Assembly: GCF_010119205.1 (NCBI RefSeq)
Contig: NZ_WRXM01000001.1
Coordinates: 620,001 to 684,000 of the forward strand
DNA from: Haloarcula limicola
GTDB taxonomy: Archaea > Halobacteriota > Halobacteria > Halobacteriales > Haloarculaceae
Length of the DNA: 64,000 nucleotides
Direction of reading: 5' to 3'
Shown here: positions 15,840 to 24,317 of the stretch, piece after piece
Numbering within the stretch: position 1 is the stretch's first letter
Layout of the letters: each line of letters starts with the position of its first letter
The notes under the pieces: model-generated
Seen by the model: the letters and a program-made list of their open reading frames with translations, nothing else
Database searches by the model: none
What the model was told of the DNA's origin: nothing
Translations under genes and position numbers: made by a program

Positions 15840-17189
15840 CTACGTCGGTTTCAGCACCCGCCACGCGATCTCGGGTCGCAGGAGCGACGTCGGCGGCACC
15901 TCCATCATGATGACGCGATAGAGCGCGTCGCGGAGCACGCCGTCGGTGTGGGCCTTGCGAGTCAGACGGGAGAGGTATCGGTTGAAGAGATCTGAACCTC
16001 GGGGCTTCTGCCCGTCGGTCGCAGAGAACTGGAAGTCGGCCCCGACCGCCAGCAGCCACGCGTCGTCGACAACGCTCTCGGCCCGGTCGAAGAACCGGGG
16101 CGCGAGGTCGGTTCGGCCGCCCGCGGCGAGGGTGTGATGGAGGACGAGCGCTTCGAGCGCCGCCACGGACATCCCCTGCCCGTAGATCGGGTTGAAACTC
16201 GCGATGGCGTCGCCGAGCACGAGCAGTCCCCCGGGGAACCGGTCGAGCGCCTCGTAGCGGTGGCGGCGGTTCGACGGGAACGGGTACTGCGCCACCTCGT
16301 CGGCGGCGGTCGGGTGCGCTTCGAGGAGGTCCCGGATCTCGGGCGTCGGCAGGTCCGCGGCGAACTCCCGGACGCCCGCCGCGTCCGCCGGCGGGTTGTC
16401 GCCGTGCATCCCGTGGAGCGTCACCAGCCAGCGGTCCCCCTCGACCGGTAGCGCCACGCCGCCGCGGGTGTGGGGCGGCGAGGCCGGCGCGAAGACGGCG
16501 CGGCGGTCGTCGGGCGGCCGTCGGACGTCGACGGTGCTGTAGCGGACGTCCACCTCGACTTCCTCGACCGGTGGTCTCCCGTAACCGTGTTCGTCCAACC
16601 ACGTCGGGGTTCGGCTCGTCCGGCCCGTGGCATCGACCACCAGATCGGCGGGGATCGTCGTCTCCTCGTCTTTCGAGTCCCGAGCCCGTATCCCGGTCAC
16701 GGCGGTCGCGTCGCTCTCCGTGAGGTACTCGACGCACTGACACTCGGAGCGCAGGGTCACGCCGTCGAACTCGACGAGCCGCCGCCGGGCGACGTACTCG
16801 ATGAGCGGCCGCGTCGCGATGTACTGCGGGATCCGTTCGGGACCGTCCGCGAGGAAATCGCCCTCGTCGTAGAACTTGACGTCGCTGGCACCGTCTATCA
16901 GCACGCCGCCCGCCGAGAGCAGGTCCTCGCAGTAGCCGGGAAAGAGGTCTTCGATCGTCGCGCGGCCGGCCTCCAACAGCGCGTGGGGATGTCTCGACTG
17001 CGGCACCCCCTTCCGCGGGGTCGAGTCCTCGGAGAGCGAGTCGCGTTCGACGACGGTGACTCGCTCGAACCCGTCGGAGAGCACGCGAGCGGCGAGGAGG
17101 CCGGCCACGCTCGCGCCGACGACGACGGCGCGGTCGCCGACGGTGGCGACGCGCTCGCGCTCGTATCGCGGAACGCTGGCCAGCGTCAT
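15840..17189 (-). CDS. FAD-dependent monooxygenase-like flavoprotein
   Basis: 449 aa. FAD motif AVVVGASVAGLLAARVL followed by VVERD at about 45, then a GxxxxR-region KGVPQSRHPHALLEAGR typical of the para-hydroxybenzoate-hydroxylase/epoxidase fold. LVVDATGRTSRTPTWL and LLVLGDAIASFNPIYGQGMS (about 325-345, the GD FAD-phosphate motif) complete the fold. A PxPYxxAxxRRxY-type motif appears as YPFPSNRRHRYEALDRFPGG. The substrate is unknown; hydroxylation or epoxidation of an aromatic or isoprenoid compound is plausible. Convergent with the beta-helix gene, separated by 17 bases. Confidence 0.8.
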   Translation of the reverse strand: MTLASVPRYERERVATVGDRAVVVGASVAGLLAARVLSDGFERVTVVERDSLSEDSTPRKGVPQSRHPHALLEAGRATIEDLFPGYCEDLLSAGGVLIDGASDVKFYDEGDFLADGPERIPQYIATRPLIEYVARRRLVEFDGVTLRSECQCVEYLTESDATAVTGIRARDSKDEETTIPADLVVDATGRTSRTPTWLDEHGYGRPPVEEVEVDVRYSTVDVRRPPDDRRAVFAPASPPHTRGGVALPVEGDRWLVTLHGMHGDNPPADAAGVREFAADLPTPEIRDLLEAHPTAADEVAQYPFPSNRRHRYEALDRFPGGLLVLGDAIASFNPIYGQGMSVAALEALVLHHTLAAGGRTDLAPRFFDRAESVVDDAWLLAVGADFQFSATDGQKPRGSDLFNRYLSRLTRKAHTDGVLRDALYRVIMMEVPPTSLLRPEIAWRVLKPT

Positions 17190-17437
17190 CGTATTCGGGC
17201 CGCGTGTCCGCCTCGTTTGCCGTCGCTGTTCGGCTCGGCGACCGCGTCGTCGGTGGGTGATCCGTCCATCGTGTCTCTTCGTCCGCTACTCGTCTCTGCG
17301 GCGTCGCGTCGGGTCGTCGACGCGACCGCGGCGAACGCGCACTGACCGACGAGTCGGTTATTGCGATTCCAGTACCGAGCGAATAAATATCCTCCGCGTC
17401 GGCAGTCGAAGGCGAGCGCCGTCCGACGAAACTGGCG

Positions 17438-18763
17438 TCAGTCAGCCATGTGCGCGTGTTCGCCCTCTCCGCTCCCCGCCGACTCCGAGGCGTGGAGCCA
17501 GTAGAGGAACAGGAACAGCCCGGTGGCGAGGACGTTCAGCACCATCTTGTAGTTCATCTCGATCTTTATCTCGGCGATCTGGACCGAGGACGGGTCGGGG
17601 ATGAACCCCATCCCGAGGAACACGAAGTGGATGATGATTCCCGTCAGGACGGCGGCGACGAATATCATCCCCGAGAGCAGCGCCGCGAACTTCGTCCCGT
17701 AGTAGTCCCGGTAGGCGTCCATGATGGGCGGGACGATGAGGTCCGCGTAGATGTAGCTCAGGACGCTTCCGAAGGGCAGGCCGTTCGAGAACAGGACCGC
17801 GCCGAACGGGACGTTCCCGACCGAGCAGACGAACGTGGCGACCCCGATGAGCGCGCCGACGACGGCGGTCCAGAAGACGTACACCGGCAGGCCGAACGTC
17901 GCGCCGGAGAACACCGTCGTCCACACCTGCTCGGGGATGAACCCGGCGATGAGACCGGCGAAGACGAACCCGATGGCGATCTCGTCCCAGAGCATCCCCC
18001 ACTCCTTCCACTGCTTGTCCGCGAGCGCCTTCCACCCCGACATCGAGGTGGCCTGCTCGCGGATGGTCGTGTTGGCCTCCTCGGGGTCGAAGCTCTCCTT
18101 ACACGACTCCGAGCAGAAGTAGTAGGTCTCGCCGTCGTGTTCGATGGAGTGGTCGGCGTCGTCGGGGTTCACTTCCATCCCGCAGACCGGGTCCTGCACC
18201 GTCCGCTCGCCGTCGTCGCGGACGTTCTCCCGCGCCTGTTCGACGACGTCGTCGGGGACGAGATAGGTGAAGGCGAAGGCCATCATCCCGATGAGGATGA
18301 ACCCGCCGACGATGTCGGCGAGCAGGAACTGCCAGCCGAGCAGGATCCAGATGACCGCGCCGATCTCGATGACGAGGTTCGTCGACGCGAACATGAACGC
18401 GCCGATGGTCGCCGCCGCGGAGCCGCCCTTCTTGAAGAGGTTCTTCGCCGTGGCGATGGCGCTGTAGGAACACGACGAGGAGACGAACCCGAACAGCGAC
18501 CCGTAGCCGATCTCGCGGAGGCCGTGGCCCTCTAACAGGTCCGAGACCTTCTCGTCGGAGGTCCACGCCTCGACGCCGCCGGCGATGGCGAACCCGACGA
18601 CCAGCGCCCACCACGTGATCCACGCCATCGCGGCGGTGGTCGTGAGGAACTCGCGCGTGCTCTCGACGAAGAACGTCGAGAGCGGTTGCGAGGTGGTGAA
18701 TACGCCGACCGCGACCGTCGCCAGTGCGATGACCGCCAAGACCGCGTATTCTTTCTTCTCCAT
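17438..18763 (-). CDS. Predicted permease with an inserted YHS metal-binding domain
   Basis: 441 aa. Two membrane halves (about residues 5-160 and 245-425), each with several hydrophobic helices, flank a cytosolic YHS/TRASH-type segment at about 190-225 (DPVCGMEVNPDDADHSIEHD, then YYFCSESCKESFD). The first half holds GFVSSSCSYSAIATAKNLF and the second ATFVCSVGNVPFGAVL, typical of the DUF318/YraQ-ArsP-like permease superfamily with conserved cysteines. The C-terminal tail is GEGEHAHMAD. Probable substrate: a metal, metalloid or thiol compound; the YHS domain suggests a soft metal. The copper-protein candidate gene follows divergently 385 bases away. Confidence 0.82.
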   Translation of the reverse strand: MEKKEYAVLAVIALATVAVGVFTTSQPLSTFFVESTREFLTTTAAMAWITWWALVVGFAIAGGVEAWTSDEKVSDLLEGHGLREIGYGSLFGFVSSSCSYSAIATAKNLFKKGGSAAATIGAFMFASTNLVIEIGAVIWILLGWQFLLADIVGGFILIGMMAFAFTYLVPDDVVEQARENVRDDGERTVQDPVCGMEVNPDDADHSIEHDGETYYFCSESCKESFDPEEANTTIREQATSMSGWKALADKQWKEWGMLWDEIAIGFVFAGLIAGFIPEQVWTTVFSGATFGLPVYVFWTAVVGALIGVATFVCSVGNVPFGAVLFSNGLPFGSVLSYIYADLIVPPIMDAYRDYYGTKFAALLSGMIFVAAVLTGIIIHFVFLGMGFIPDPSSVQIAEIKIEMNYKMVLNVLATGLFLFLYWLHASESAGSGEGEHAHMAD

Positions 18764-19148
18764 GGACGGGGATACGCCGCCCAGTTTTAACGCGATTTCG
18801 CCTAGCGAACCAAAGCGCCTCTCGATCCGCCGATCGTTCCGGTGTCACGGGCCGGAACGGCCGCCGACTGCGGGGGCTCAGCCGGTCGGCTAGCCGGTTT
18901 GGTGTGGCGATTCGTCCAGCGACGCGACCTTGGCTTCCAAAGTCGGCTACGAAATAGCGAGCGAAGCCCCGAGGCCGTCGCTCCGCTCGGACGGCCGCGA
19001 CCACCTGCTCAAGGCGCGGGAAGCACTCGGAAGGGAGCTGGTTCGAACGGTACCACGGACCGTACGCTTCGGGTAACCATTGCCGAAAAACGGGGTTCGG
19101 AACGTTAGCGGAAAGACACGAAAACCCCCCGGCCGAACTATCCCGTGC
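18764..19148. other. Divergent intergenic region, 385 bases
   Basis: Holds promoters of the permease (leftward) and the Cys-rich protein (rightward). A GC hairpin GGCCGTC/GACGGCC lies at 18973-18996 with a GCTCCGCTCG loop. A plus-strand frame stays open from upstream of 18930 to a TAA at 19074-19076 but has no convincing start or family. Otherwise nothing is recognised. Confidence 0.4.
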
Positions 19149-19499
19149 ATGTCCCTGTCAGAGACCGTTTCCGAGATCGATCGGCTGAGCGAGGAACAGC
19201 GCGAGTGTATCGAACTCTGTACGCGGGCCGCGGAGGTCTGTGAGTGGTGTGCCGACGAGTGCCTCGGCAGCGAGGACATGGAGGAGTGCGCCCGGCTCTG
19301 TCGCGACGTCGCCGACATCGCGTCGCTGCACGCCCGATTTATGGCTCGGGACTCGCAGTTCAGTTCCCACCTCGCCGAAGCGTGTGCGGACGCCTGCGAG
19401 GCCTGCGCGGAGGAGTGCGAACAGCACGACCACGACCACTGCCGGGCCTGCGCGGAGATCCTGCCGGAGTGCGCCGAGAGCTGCCGGAACATGACCTGA
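19149..19499 (+). CDS. Cys-rich four-helix protein, Csp/DUF326-like copper binder
   Basis: 116 aa with 14 cysteines in helical CxxxC and CxxC spacing (ECIELCTRAAEVCEWCADEC, then ECARLCRD, ACADACEACAEECEQHDHDH, CRACAEILPECAESC). This is the pattern of the four-helix-bundle copper-storage (Csp) and DUF326 proteins, whose cysteines line the bundle interior and bind Cu(I). There is no Tat or Sec signal, so it is cytosolic, as in the Csp3 type. The ATG at 19149 is chosen over 19080 because the helices begin there. It neighbours the YHS-containing permease. Confidence 0.88.
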   Translation: MSLSETVSEIDRLSEEQRECIELCTRAAEVCEWCADECLGSEDMEECARLCRDVADIASLHARFMARDSQFSSHLAEACADACEACAEECEQHDHDHCRACAEILPECAESCRNMT

Positions 19500-19585
19500 A
19501 CGCTCCCGGGAGTCCGGGGTATCGAACCCAGTCGCTCACGGTCCAGTCACCCCACTTTTTGCCGACGCGCCGCCTCGCCCGTCGT

Positions 19586-19909
19586 ATGACAGAGGACGCC
19601 GACCCGGAAGCGAACCTACGAGAGTGGAAGGAGGCGATGCGGGCCGAACACGACGACGCCATCGAGAACCCCGCGCCCGACGAGCGACACCGGATCGAGG
19701 GCGTGGCGCAGGTCAGCTATCGCGTCTACTTCGAGTACGACGAGGAGCGCGACGCGCTCTCGCGCACGCGGCGCGAGCAGGTCGATGACCTCTCGGACCC
19801 CGAGTTGCTCTCCTGTGCCTGTGGCGTCCGCGGGATGACGCCCGAGGAGGCCAGACGCCACGTCCGCGCGGCCCGCGAGGCTCGCGACGCGAACGGCGAC
19901 GCGGAGTGA
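19586..19909 (+). CDS. Hypothetical protein with CACG motif, 107 aa
   Basis: Acidic, helical protein. The middle segment (about 35-55, VAQVSYRVYFEYDEERDALS) looks like a beta pair, and residues 72-82 contain SCACGVRGMTPEEARRHV with two cysteines that could bind metal or form a disulfide. No family is recognised. The ATG at 19586 gives a start of MTEDADPEANLREWKEAMRA. Convergent with the LLM oxidoreductase gene at a distance of 10 bases. Confidence 0.72.
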   Translation: MTEDADPEANLREWKEAMRAEHDDAIENPAPDERHRIEGVAQVSYRVYFEYDEERDALSRTRREQVDDLSDPELLSCACGVRGMTPEEARRHVRAAREARDANGDAE

Positions 19910-19919
19910 CGCCGCCGTC

Positions 19920-20834
19920 TCAGAGCCGCTCGAACACGCTCTCGGCCAGCGCCGTGAGTTCGCGCTCCGGGTCCTCGCTCGGCGTCGAGACCACGACGTG
20001 ATCGACGCCCATCGCGTCGAGCGTCCGGAAGTACTCGACGAACCACTCGCTGCCGGCCCGATACCCCTGGTGGACCGGTTCCGGGTCCGCGGTCGGATCG
20101 TCGGCGAGGACCGTCCGGACGACCATCGCGTAGGGCTTCTCGCCCGCGGCCCCGCGCCACTCGTCGAGGTACGATTCGAGCGTGTCCTCGGGGAGGTGAT
20201 AGAACAGCCAGCCGTCGCCGTTGTCGGCGATCCACTCGACGGACTGGCGGGCGTTCCCGGTCGGTAACAGCGGTATCGTCTCGGCGGTCGGCTTCGGCAC
20301 GAGGTCGAGATCGCCGTCGAGGCGGCCCCACCGACCCTCGGCCTCGGGGAACCCTTCGCGCCAGACCGTTCGCAGGAGGTCGACCGACTCGCGGAACAGC
20401 GCGCCGCGGTCGTCGGCCTCGACGTCGAAGGCCGGATACTCCGGGTCGCGGTCGCCGGTGGCGACGCCCAGCACGAGGCGACCGTCGGAGAGGCGGTCCA
20501 CGGACGCGGCCGACTTGGCGACGTGGAGCGGGTGTCTGAGCGGCAGGACGACGCTCGCGGTCCCCAGCGCGATCTCGTCGGTATTGGCGGCGGCGGCCGT
20601 GAGCCACGTCCACGGGTCGAACGTCTGGCCGGCGTCGCCGAACCGGGGCCAGTACAGCGGCACGTCTCTGGCCCAGAGCGCGTCGAAACCGAGCTCCTCG
20701 GCGTGGCCGGCGAGACGCAGTTCCGTCTCGTGGTCGGGTCGCGATTCGCTCGCGTCTGTCAGCGGGAAGCCGACGCCGACGGTGAGGTCGTCGGTGCCGA
20801 AGACGCGCTCGTAACCGGCGTTCGCGTGGTCCAT
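19920..20834 (-). CDS. LLM-class flavin-dependent oxidoreductase
   Basis: 304 aa TIM-barrel protein of the luciferase-like monooxygenase superfamily. Typical blocks are LGFDALWARDVPL, IALGTASVVLPLRHPLHVAK, SDGRLVLGVATGDRDPEYPA and a C-terminal GVDHVVVSTPSEDPERELTA. Members use FMN or F420; haloarchaea make F420, so an F420-dependent reductase is possible. The substrate is unknown. The start is ATG 20832-20834 (complement); a GTG one codon upstream is also possible. Its start lies 7 bases after the stop of the upstream CPBP protease gene, so the two are probably co-transcribed. Confidence 0.87.
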   Translation of the reverse strand: MDHANAGYERVFGTDDLTVGVGFPLTDASESRPDHETELRLAGHAEELGFDALWARDVPLYWPRFGDAGQTFDPWTWLTAAAANTDEIALGTASVVLPLRHPLHVAKSAASVDRLSDGRLVLGVATGDRDPEYPAFDVEADDRGALFRESVDLLRTVWREGFPEAEGRWGRLDGDLDLVPKPTAETIPLLPTGNARQSVEWIADNGDGWLFYHLPEDTLESYLDEWRGAAGEKPYAMVVRTVLADDPTADPEPVHQGYRAGSEWFVEYFRTLDAMGVDHVVVSTPSEDPERELTALAESVFERL

Positions 20835-20841
20835 CACGGTC

Positions 20842-21696
20842 TCAGAGCGAGGCGGCCAGCAGCGCCTGCTGGGCCGCTTCGAACTGGTCGCTGTACGCTA
20901 CTGTGACGTACAGTAGCGTGAACAGCGTCGCGTTGTAGACCCCGTGAATTAACGACGGGACGACGATGTTGTCGGTGTACTCGTAGCTGATTCCGAAGAC
21001 CAGCGCCGGGACGAGGAGGATGCCGAGCGCCACGAAGTTCCCGCTCGCCGACCCGCCGGTGAGCGCGAACCAGTGGAGACCGGCGAAGATGGCGCTCGGG
21101 ATGAGGATGCCCGGGACCGGGCTGAACACCTCGCGAACGCGCCCCTGCACGACGCCCCGGAACAGCAGTTCCTCGCTCGGACCGATGACGAGGACCGACG
21201 CCGGTATCAGCAACAGGAGCAACTCCGGGTTCTCCATCCCTATCTGGGCGGCCTGATTCGTCCCCGTCTCTAACTCCGTCCCGGTGAGCCGCTGTGCGAG
21301 CGTGATGAGGACCGAGCCCAGGATGGCACCGCCGAGCGCGACGCAGTACCCGACGCCGACGGTGATCGCGTCACGCAGGTCGGGAACCTCGGCGGGGATG
21401 TCGAACACCGACGACTCCGCGACGATGCCGAGTTTCGACCGGACCCACGGAGCGACGGCCGGGCGGGCTTTCACGTAACTGAACGCGACGCCCGCACAGC
21501 CCACGCCCTGGATGAACAGCAGACTGAGGACGATGTTCAGCGACGGCGTGAGTTCGAGACCGACGAGCGTGAGCGCGATGACGGCGGGGATCATCAGGCC
21601 GAAGCCCAACAGCAGGCCGCCGGCCCCGAGAAGGAGGGCGGACAACAGCGCCACGGCCGATTGGAGGAGCGGGCGGTTGCTAGACGCAGTGGACAT
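20842..21696 (-). CDS. CPBP-family intramembrane metalloprotease
   Basis: 284 aa integral membrane protein with about eight hydrophobic segments. The CPBP (Abi/CAAX-protease-like) motifs are present in order: GPSEELLFRGVVQGRVRE with the EE and R, AIFAGLHWFAL with a catalytic-type His, and PSLIHGVYNATL with the second His. Such proteases process prenylated or bacteriocin-type peptides or act in signalling; the haloarchaeal substrate is unknown. ATG at 21694-21696 (complement). Overlaps in orientation with the LLM gene downstream, forming a likely two-gene unit. Confidence 0.9.
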   Translation of the reverse strand: MSTASSNRPLLQSAVALLSALLLGAGGLLLGFGLMIPAVIALTLVGLELTPSLNIVLSLLFIQGVGCAGVAFSYVKARPAVAPWVRSKLGIVAESSVFDIPAEVPDLRDAITVGVGYCVALGGAILGSVLITLAQRLTGTELETGTNQAAQIGMENPELLLLLIPASVLVIGPSEELLFRGVVQGRVREVFSPVPGILIPSAIFAGLHWFALTGGSASGNFVALGILLVPALVFGISYEYTDNIVVPSLIHGVYNATLFTLLYVTVAYSDQFEAAQQALLAASL

Positions 21697-21740
21697 ACGC
21701 CGCTCTAGCGGCGTCACGGTGAAAACAGTTCGCTCGTCGG

Positions 21741-22280
21741 TCAGGGCGCGCGCTCGCCGGCCTCGATCGAGACGTCCAGCCAGTTGGTCTCGGGCGGGAG
21801 CGGACAGTCGAAGGTGTCGCTGTAGGCGCAGAACGGCGAGTACGCGAGGTTGAAGTCGAGTACGAGGGTCTCGCCGTCCGCGAGGTCGCCGCTCACTTCC
21901 AGTTCCATGTAGCGGCCGCCGTCGTAGCTCTGCTGGCCGGTCGTCTTATCGCGGAACGGGACGAACAGCGTCCCCGACTCGTCGCCCGCCTGCCGGTAGC
22001 CGGCCAGTTCGTACGCCTCGCCGCCGAGTTCGAAGGAGAGCGTCGCGAGGTGGAGATACCGGACGGTGCGGCCCTCGGTCGTCTCCATCTCGACCGGGTC
22101 CGGCTCCTCGTGGCGCGAAACCGTCGCCTCGACGCGGTAGGTCCCGTCGGGGTCGAAGTACTCCAGCCCGTCGAAGGCGTCGCGCTCCTCGGGCGGGATC
22201 GGCGACTGCTGGTGCTCGGCGAAGAAGTCGTCTTTCTCGGCCCGCTTCCGTCGAAGCCGCTCGGCCCAGTCGTCGGTCAT
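21741..22280 (-). CDS. DUF1684 protein
   Basis: 179 aa soluble beta-rich protein. DUF1684 hallmarks: the opening ERLRRKRAEKDDFFAEHQQS with PIPPEERDAFDGLEYFDPD, the middle LFVPFRDKTTGQQSYDGGRY, and LVLDFNLAYSPFCAYSDTFD then CPLPPETNWLDVSIEAGE. FxDxTxGxxSYxxGRY and NPYC-like YSPFCAYS are the conserved parts of the family. Its biochemical function is unknown. Upstream of the CPBP gene on the same strand by 44 bases. Confidence 0.88.
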   Translation of the reverse strand: MTDDWAERLRRKRAEKDDFFAEHQQSPIPPEERDAFDGLEYFDPDGTYRVEATVSRHEEPDPVEMETTEGRTVRYLHLATLSFELGGEAYELAGYRQAGDESGTLFVPFRDKTTGQQSYDGGRYMELEVSGDLADGETLVLDFNLAYSPFCAYSDTFDCPLPPETNWLDVSIEAGERAP

Positions 22281-22328
22281 ACGTCGGGTAGCGGGCCGCC
22301 GCGTTTGAGTCCGGCGACTCGACCGCGG

Positions 22329-24221
22329 CTAACAGCGTATCTCGAAGCGCGCGCCGCCCGCCTCGCTCTCGGCGACACGGATCTCCCAGCCGTGGGCCTC
22401 GATTATCTGGTGGACGATCGCGAGGCCGAACCCGGTGCCGCTCGTCGAGAGGGTGTAGCCGAAGTCGAAGACGTCCTCCCGTTCGTCCTCGGGGATGCCG
22501 GGGCCGTCGTCCTCGACGTACACGCCGGAGCCGTCGTCCAAGTCGCCGACGCGGACGCTGGGGGCCTCGCCGGCGTGAGTGAGCGCGTCGTCCAGCAGGT
22601 TCTCGACCACCCGACGGAGGCGCTCCCTGTCGGCCTCGACCGCGCGCTCGGTCGTCACCGTGAGGTCGGCGTCGCCGGTCTGCAGCGCCTCCCAGCACCC
22701 CGTGGCGAGCGAGCGAATCGACACCGTCTCCGTCGCGTCGACCGCCTCCCCGTCGCGGGCCCACGTCAGCACGTCGTCGATGAGCCGCGACATCCGGTCG
22801 TGGGCCGCCGCGACGCGTTCGAGGTGGTCCTCCTCGTCGTGGCCCTCGACGGCGAGTTCGAGGTGGACGGCCGCCAGGTCCAGCGGCGTCCGCAGGTCGT
22901 GGCTGACGATCGACGCGAACTCGTCTAAGCGCTCGTTCTGCCGAGCCAGCGCCCGTTCTCGCTCGCGGAGGGTCTGTTCGCGTTCGACCTGCTGCAGCGC
23001 CGACTGGACGGTCGCGGCGAGGACGCTCCCCAGCGAGACGTCGGCGTCGTCGAAGGCGTCCACGTCCGTCGAGGAGAGGAGCAGGACGCCGCGATCGCCC
23101 AGCGGCAGCACCATCTCCGAGCGGAGGGGCGTCTCCGGGTTGAGGACGTCCGGATCGTCCCGAACGTCGGCGCAGACGCTCACCTCGCCGCGCTCGTAGG
23201 CGCTCCACGCGATGCTCCCACCGCCTTCGGTGAACGTCGGCACGTCGCCGAGGAGGGTCTCGGTGGCCTCCGTCGTCGCCGCCGGGACCAGTCCCCCCGC
23301 GGTCTCGTCGTAGAGGTGTATCGCGTTGAGGTCGTGGCCGAGGATGTCGCGGGCCGCCGCGAGTCCGAGGTCGAGCACCGCGTCGCTGGACTCGGCGGCC
23401 ATCAGCCGACGGGCGGTCTCGTGCAGTTCGGTCAGGCAGCGGTCGTAGTCCATCCGCTCGGTGATGTCGGTGTAGATGCCGTACCTGAGCGAGTCGCCGT
23501 CGGCTCGCTCGACGCGGACGTTCCGGAATAGGAAGTCGCGCCACTCGCCGTCGGCGGTCTGCCGACGCACCTCTCGACAGACGTCCGCGCCGTCGACGAG
23601 AGCGGTCTCGAGCGAAGTCGCCACCGTGTCCCGCTCGGTCGAGGAAAGCAACTCGGTGACCGACGTCCCGGCGGCGGTCTCGCCGTCGTATCCGAAGACG
23701 CGTTCGAAGGCGTCGTTGACCCGCCGGACCCGCGAATCGCCGTCATCGACGTCGAAGACGACGGCCGGATCCGGGAAATCGTCGAACAGCGCTCGGGCGC
23801 ACCCGTCGGCGTCGTCGCCGGACCGCCGTCTGCTGCGGCTACCGGTCGCGCTTCGGATACGCGCCGCCAGCGCGTCGTACTGGTCCTGCCCTCCCTTCCG
23901 GAGATAGCCCGAGACGCCCGCGTTCAGCGCCTCCGCCGCGACCCGTTCGCTACCCTGCTCGACGAAGAGGACGAACGGGAAGTCCGGACGGTCGAACTGC
24001 GGGGCGAGCCGATCGTACAGCTCCAGTCCGTCGATTCGGGGGAGCTCGTATTCGCTCACGACGCAGTCGTACGTCGCCGGGTCGAACCGGTCGAGCGCGT
24101 CCGTCGGCGAGTTACTGCTGCTGACGCGGAACTCGCCGTCCCGTTCGAGCTCTCTCGCCGCGCTGTCGGTGACGGCTTCGTCGTCGTCGACGTGGAGGAC
24201 GCGGATGTCACCGGCGGCCAT
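22329..24221 (-). CDS. Hybrid sensor histidine kinase: receiver-PAS-GAF-HisKA-HATPase
   Basis: 630 aa, soluble. Receiver domain at residues 5-120 (VLHVDDDEAVTD), but the phosphoacceptor position reads VVSEYELP, with Glu where the family has Asp, and the usual Lys region reads FVEQGSE with Gln. A PAS domain spans about 145-270 (VFDVDDGDSRVRRVNDAFER, RYGIYTDITERM), a GAF domain about 280-420 and the HisKA helix about 430-490 with phospho-His in IVSHDLRTPLD. The HATPase has N-box ENLLDDALTHAG, G1 DDGPGIPE and G2 GTGFGLAIVHQ. The signal is unknown; all-cytosolic sensing is inferred from the lack of membrane helices. Confidence 0.93.
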   Translation of the reverse strand: MAAGDIRVLHVDDDEAVTDSAARELERDGEFRVSSSNSPTDALDRFDPATYDCVVSEYELPRIDGLELYDRLAPQFDRPDFPFVLFVEQGSERVAAEALNAGVSGYLRKGGQDQYDALAARIRSATGSRSRRRSGDDADGCARALFDDFPDPAVVFDVDDGDSRVRRVNDAFERVFGYDGETAAGTSVTELLSSTERDTVATSLETALVDGADVCREVRRQTADGEWRDFLFRNVRVERADGDSLRYGIYTDITERMDYDRCLTELHETARRLMAAESSDAVLDLGLAAARDILGHDLNAIHLYDETAGGLVPAATTEATETLLGDVPTFTEGGGSIAWSAYERGEVSVCADVRDDPDVLNPETPLRSEMVLPLGDRGVLLLSSTDVDAFDDADVSLGSVLAATVQSALQQVEREQTLRERERALARQNERLDEFASIVSHDLRTPLDLAAVHLELAVEGHDEEDHLERVAAAHDRMSRLIDDVLTWARDGEAVDATETVSIRSLATGCWEALQTGDADLTVTTERAVEADRERLRRVVENLLDDALTHAGEAPSVRVGDLDDGSGVYVEDDGPGIPEDEREDVFDFGYTLSTSGTGFGLAIVHQIIEAHGWEIRVAESEAGGARFEIRC

Positions 24222-24317
24222 TGGTCACGCTACTCCGACCAGCCACTTGAACGCGAGGGGGCGATTATCAAAATCCATATGCGACCTCTGTGCGGCAGCG
24301 GGCCGATACTCGGCCGC

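Noticed and set aside
14851-16743. 630-codon minus-strand open frame
   Set aside because: Arg/Pro/Gly-rich shadow across two real genes with conserved domains on the other frame or strand.
18930-19076. Open plus-strand frame (48 codons from 18930, ending before TAA 19074-19076)
   Set aside because: No start codon in a suitable place and no homology recognised; composition fits the surrounding palindromes rather than coding sequence.
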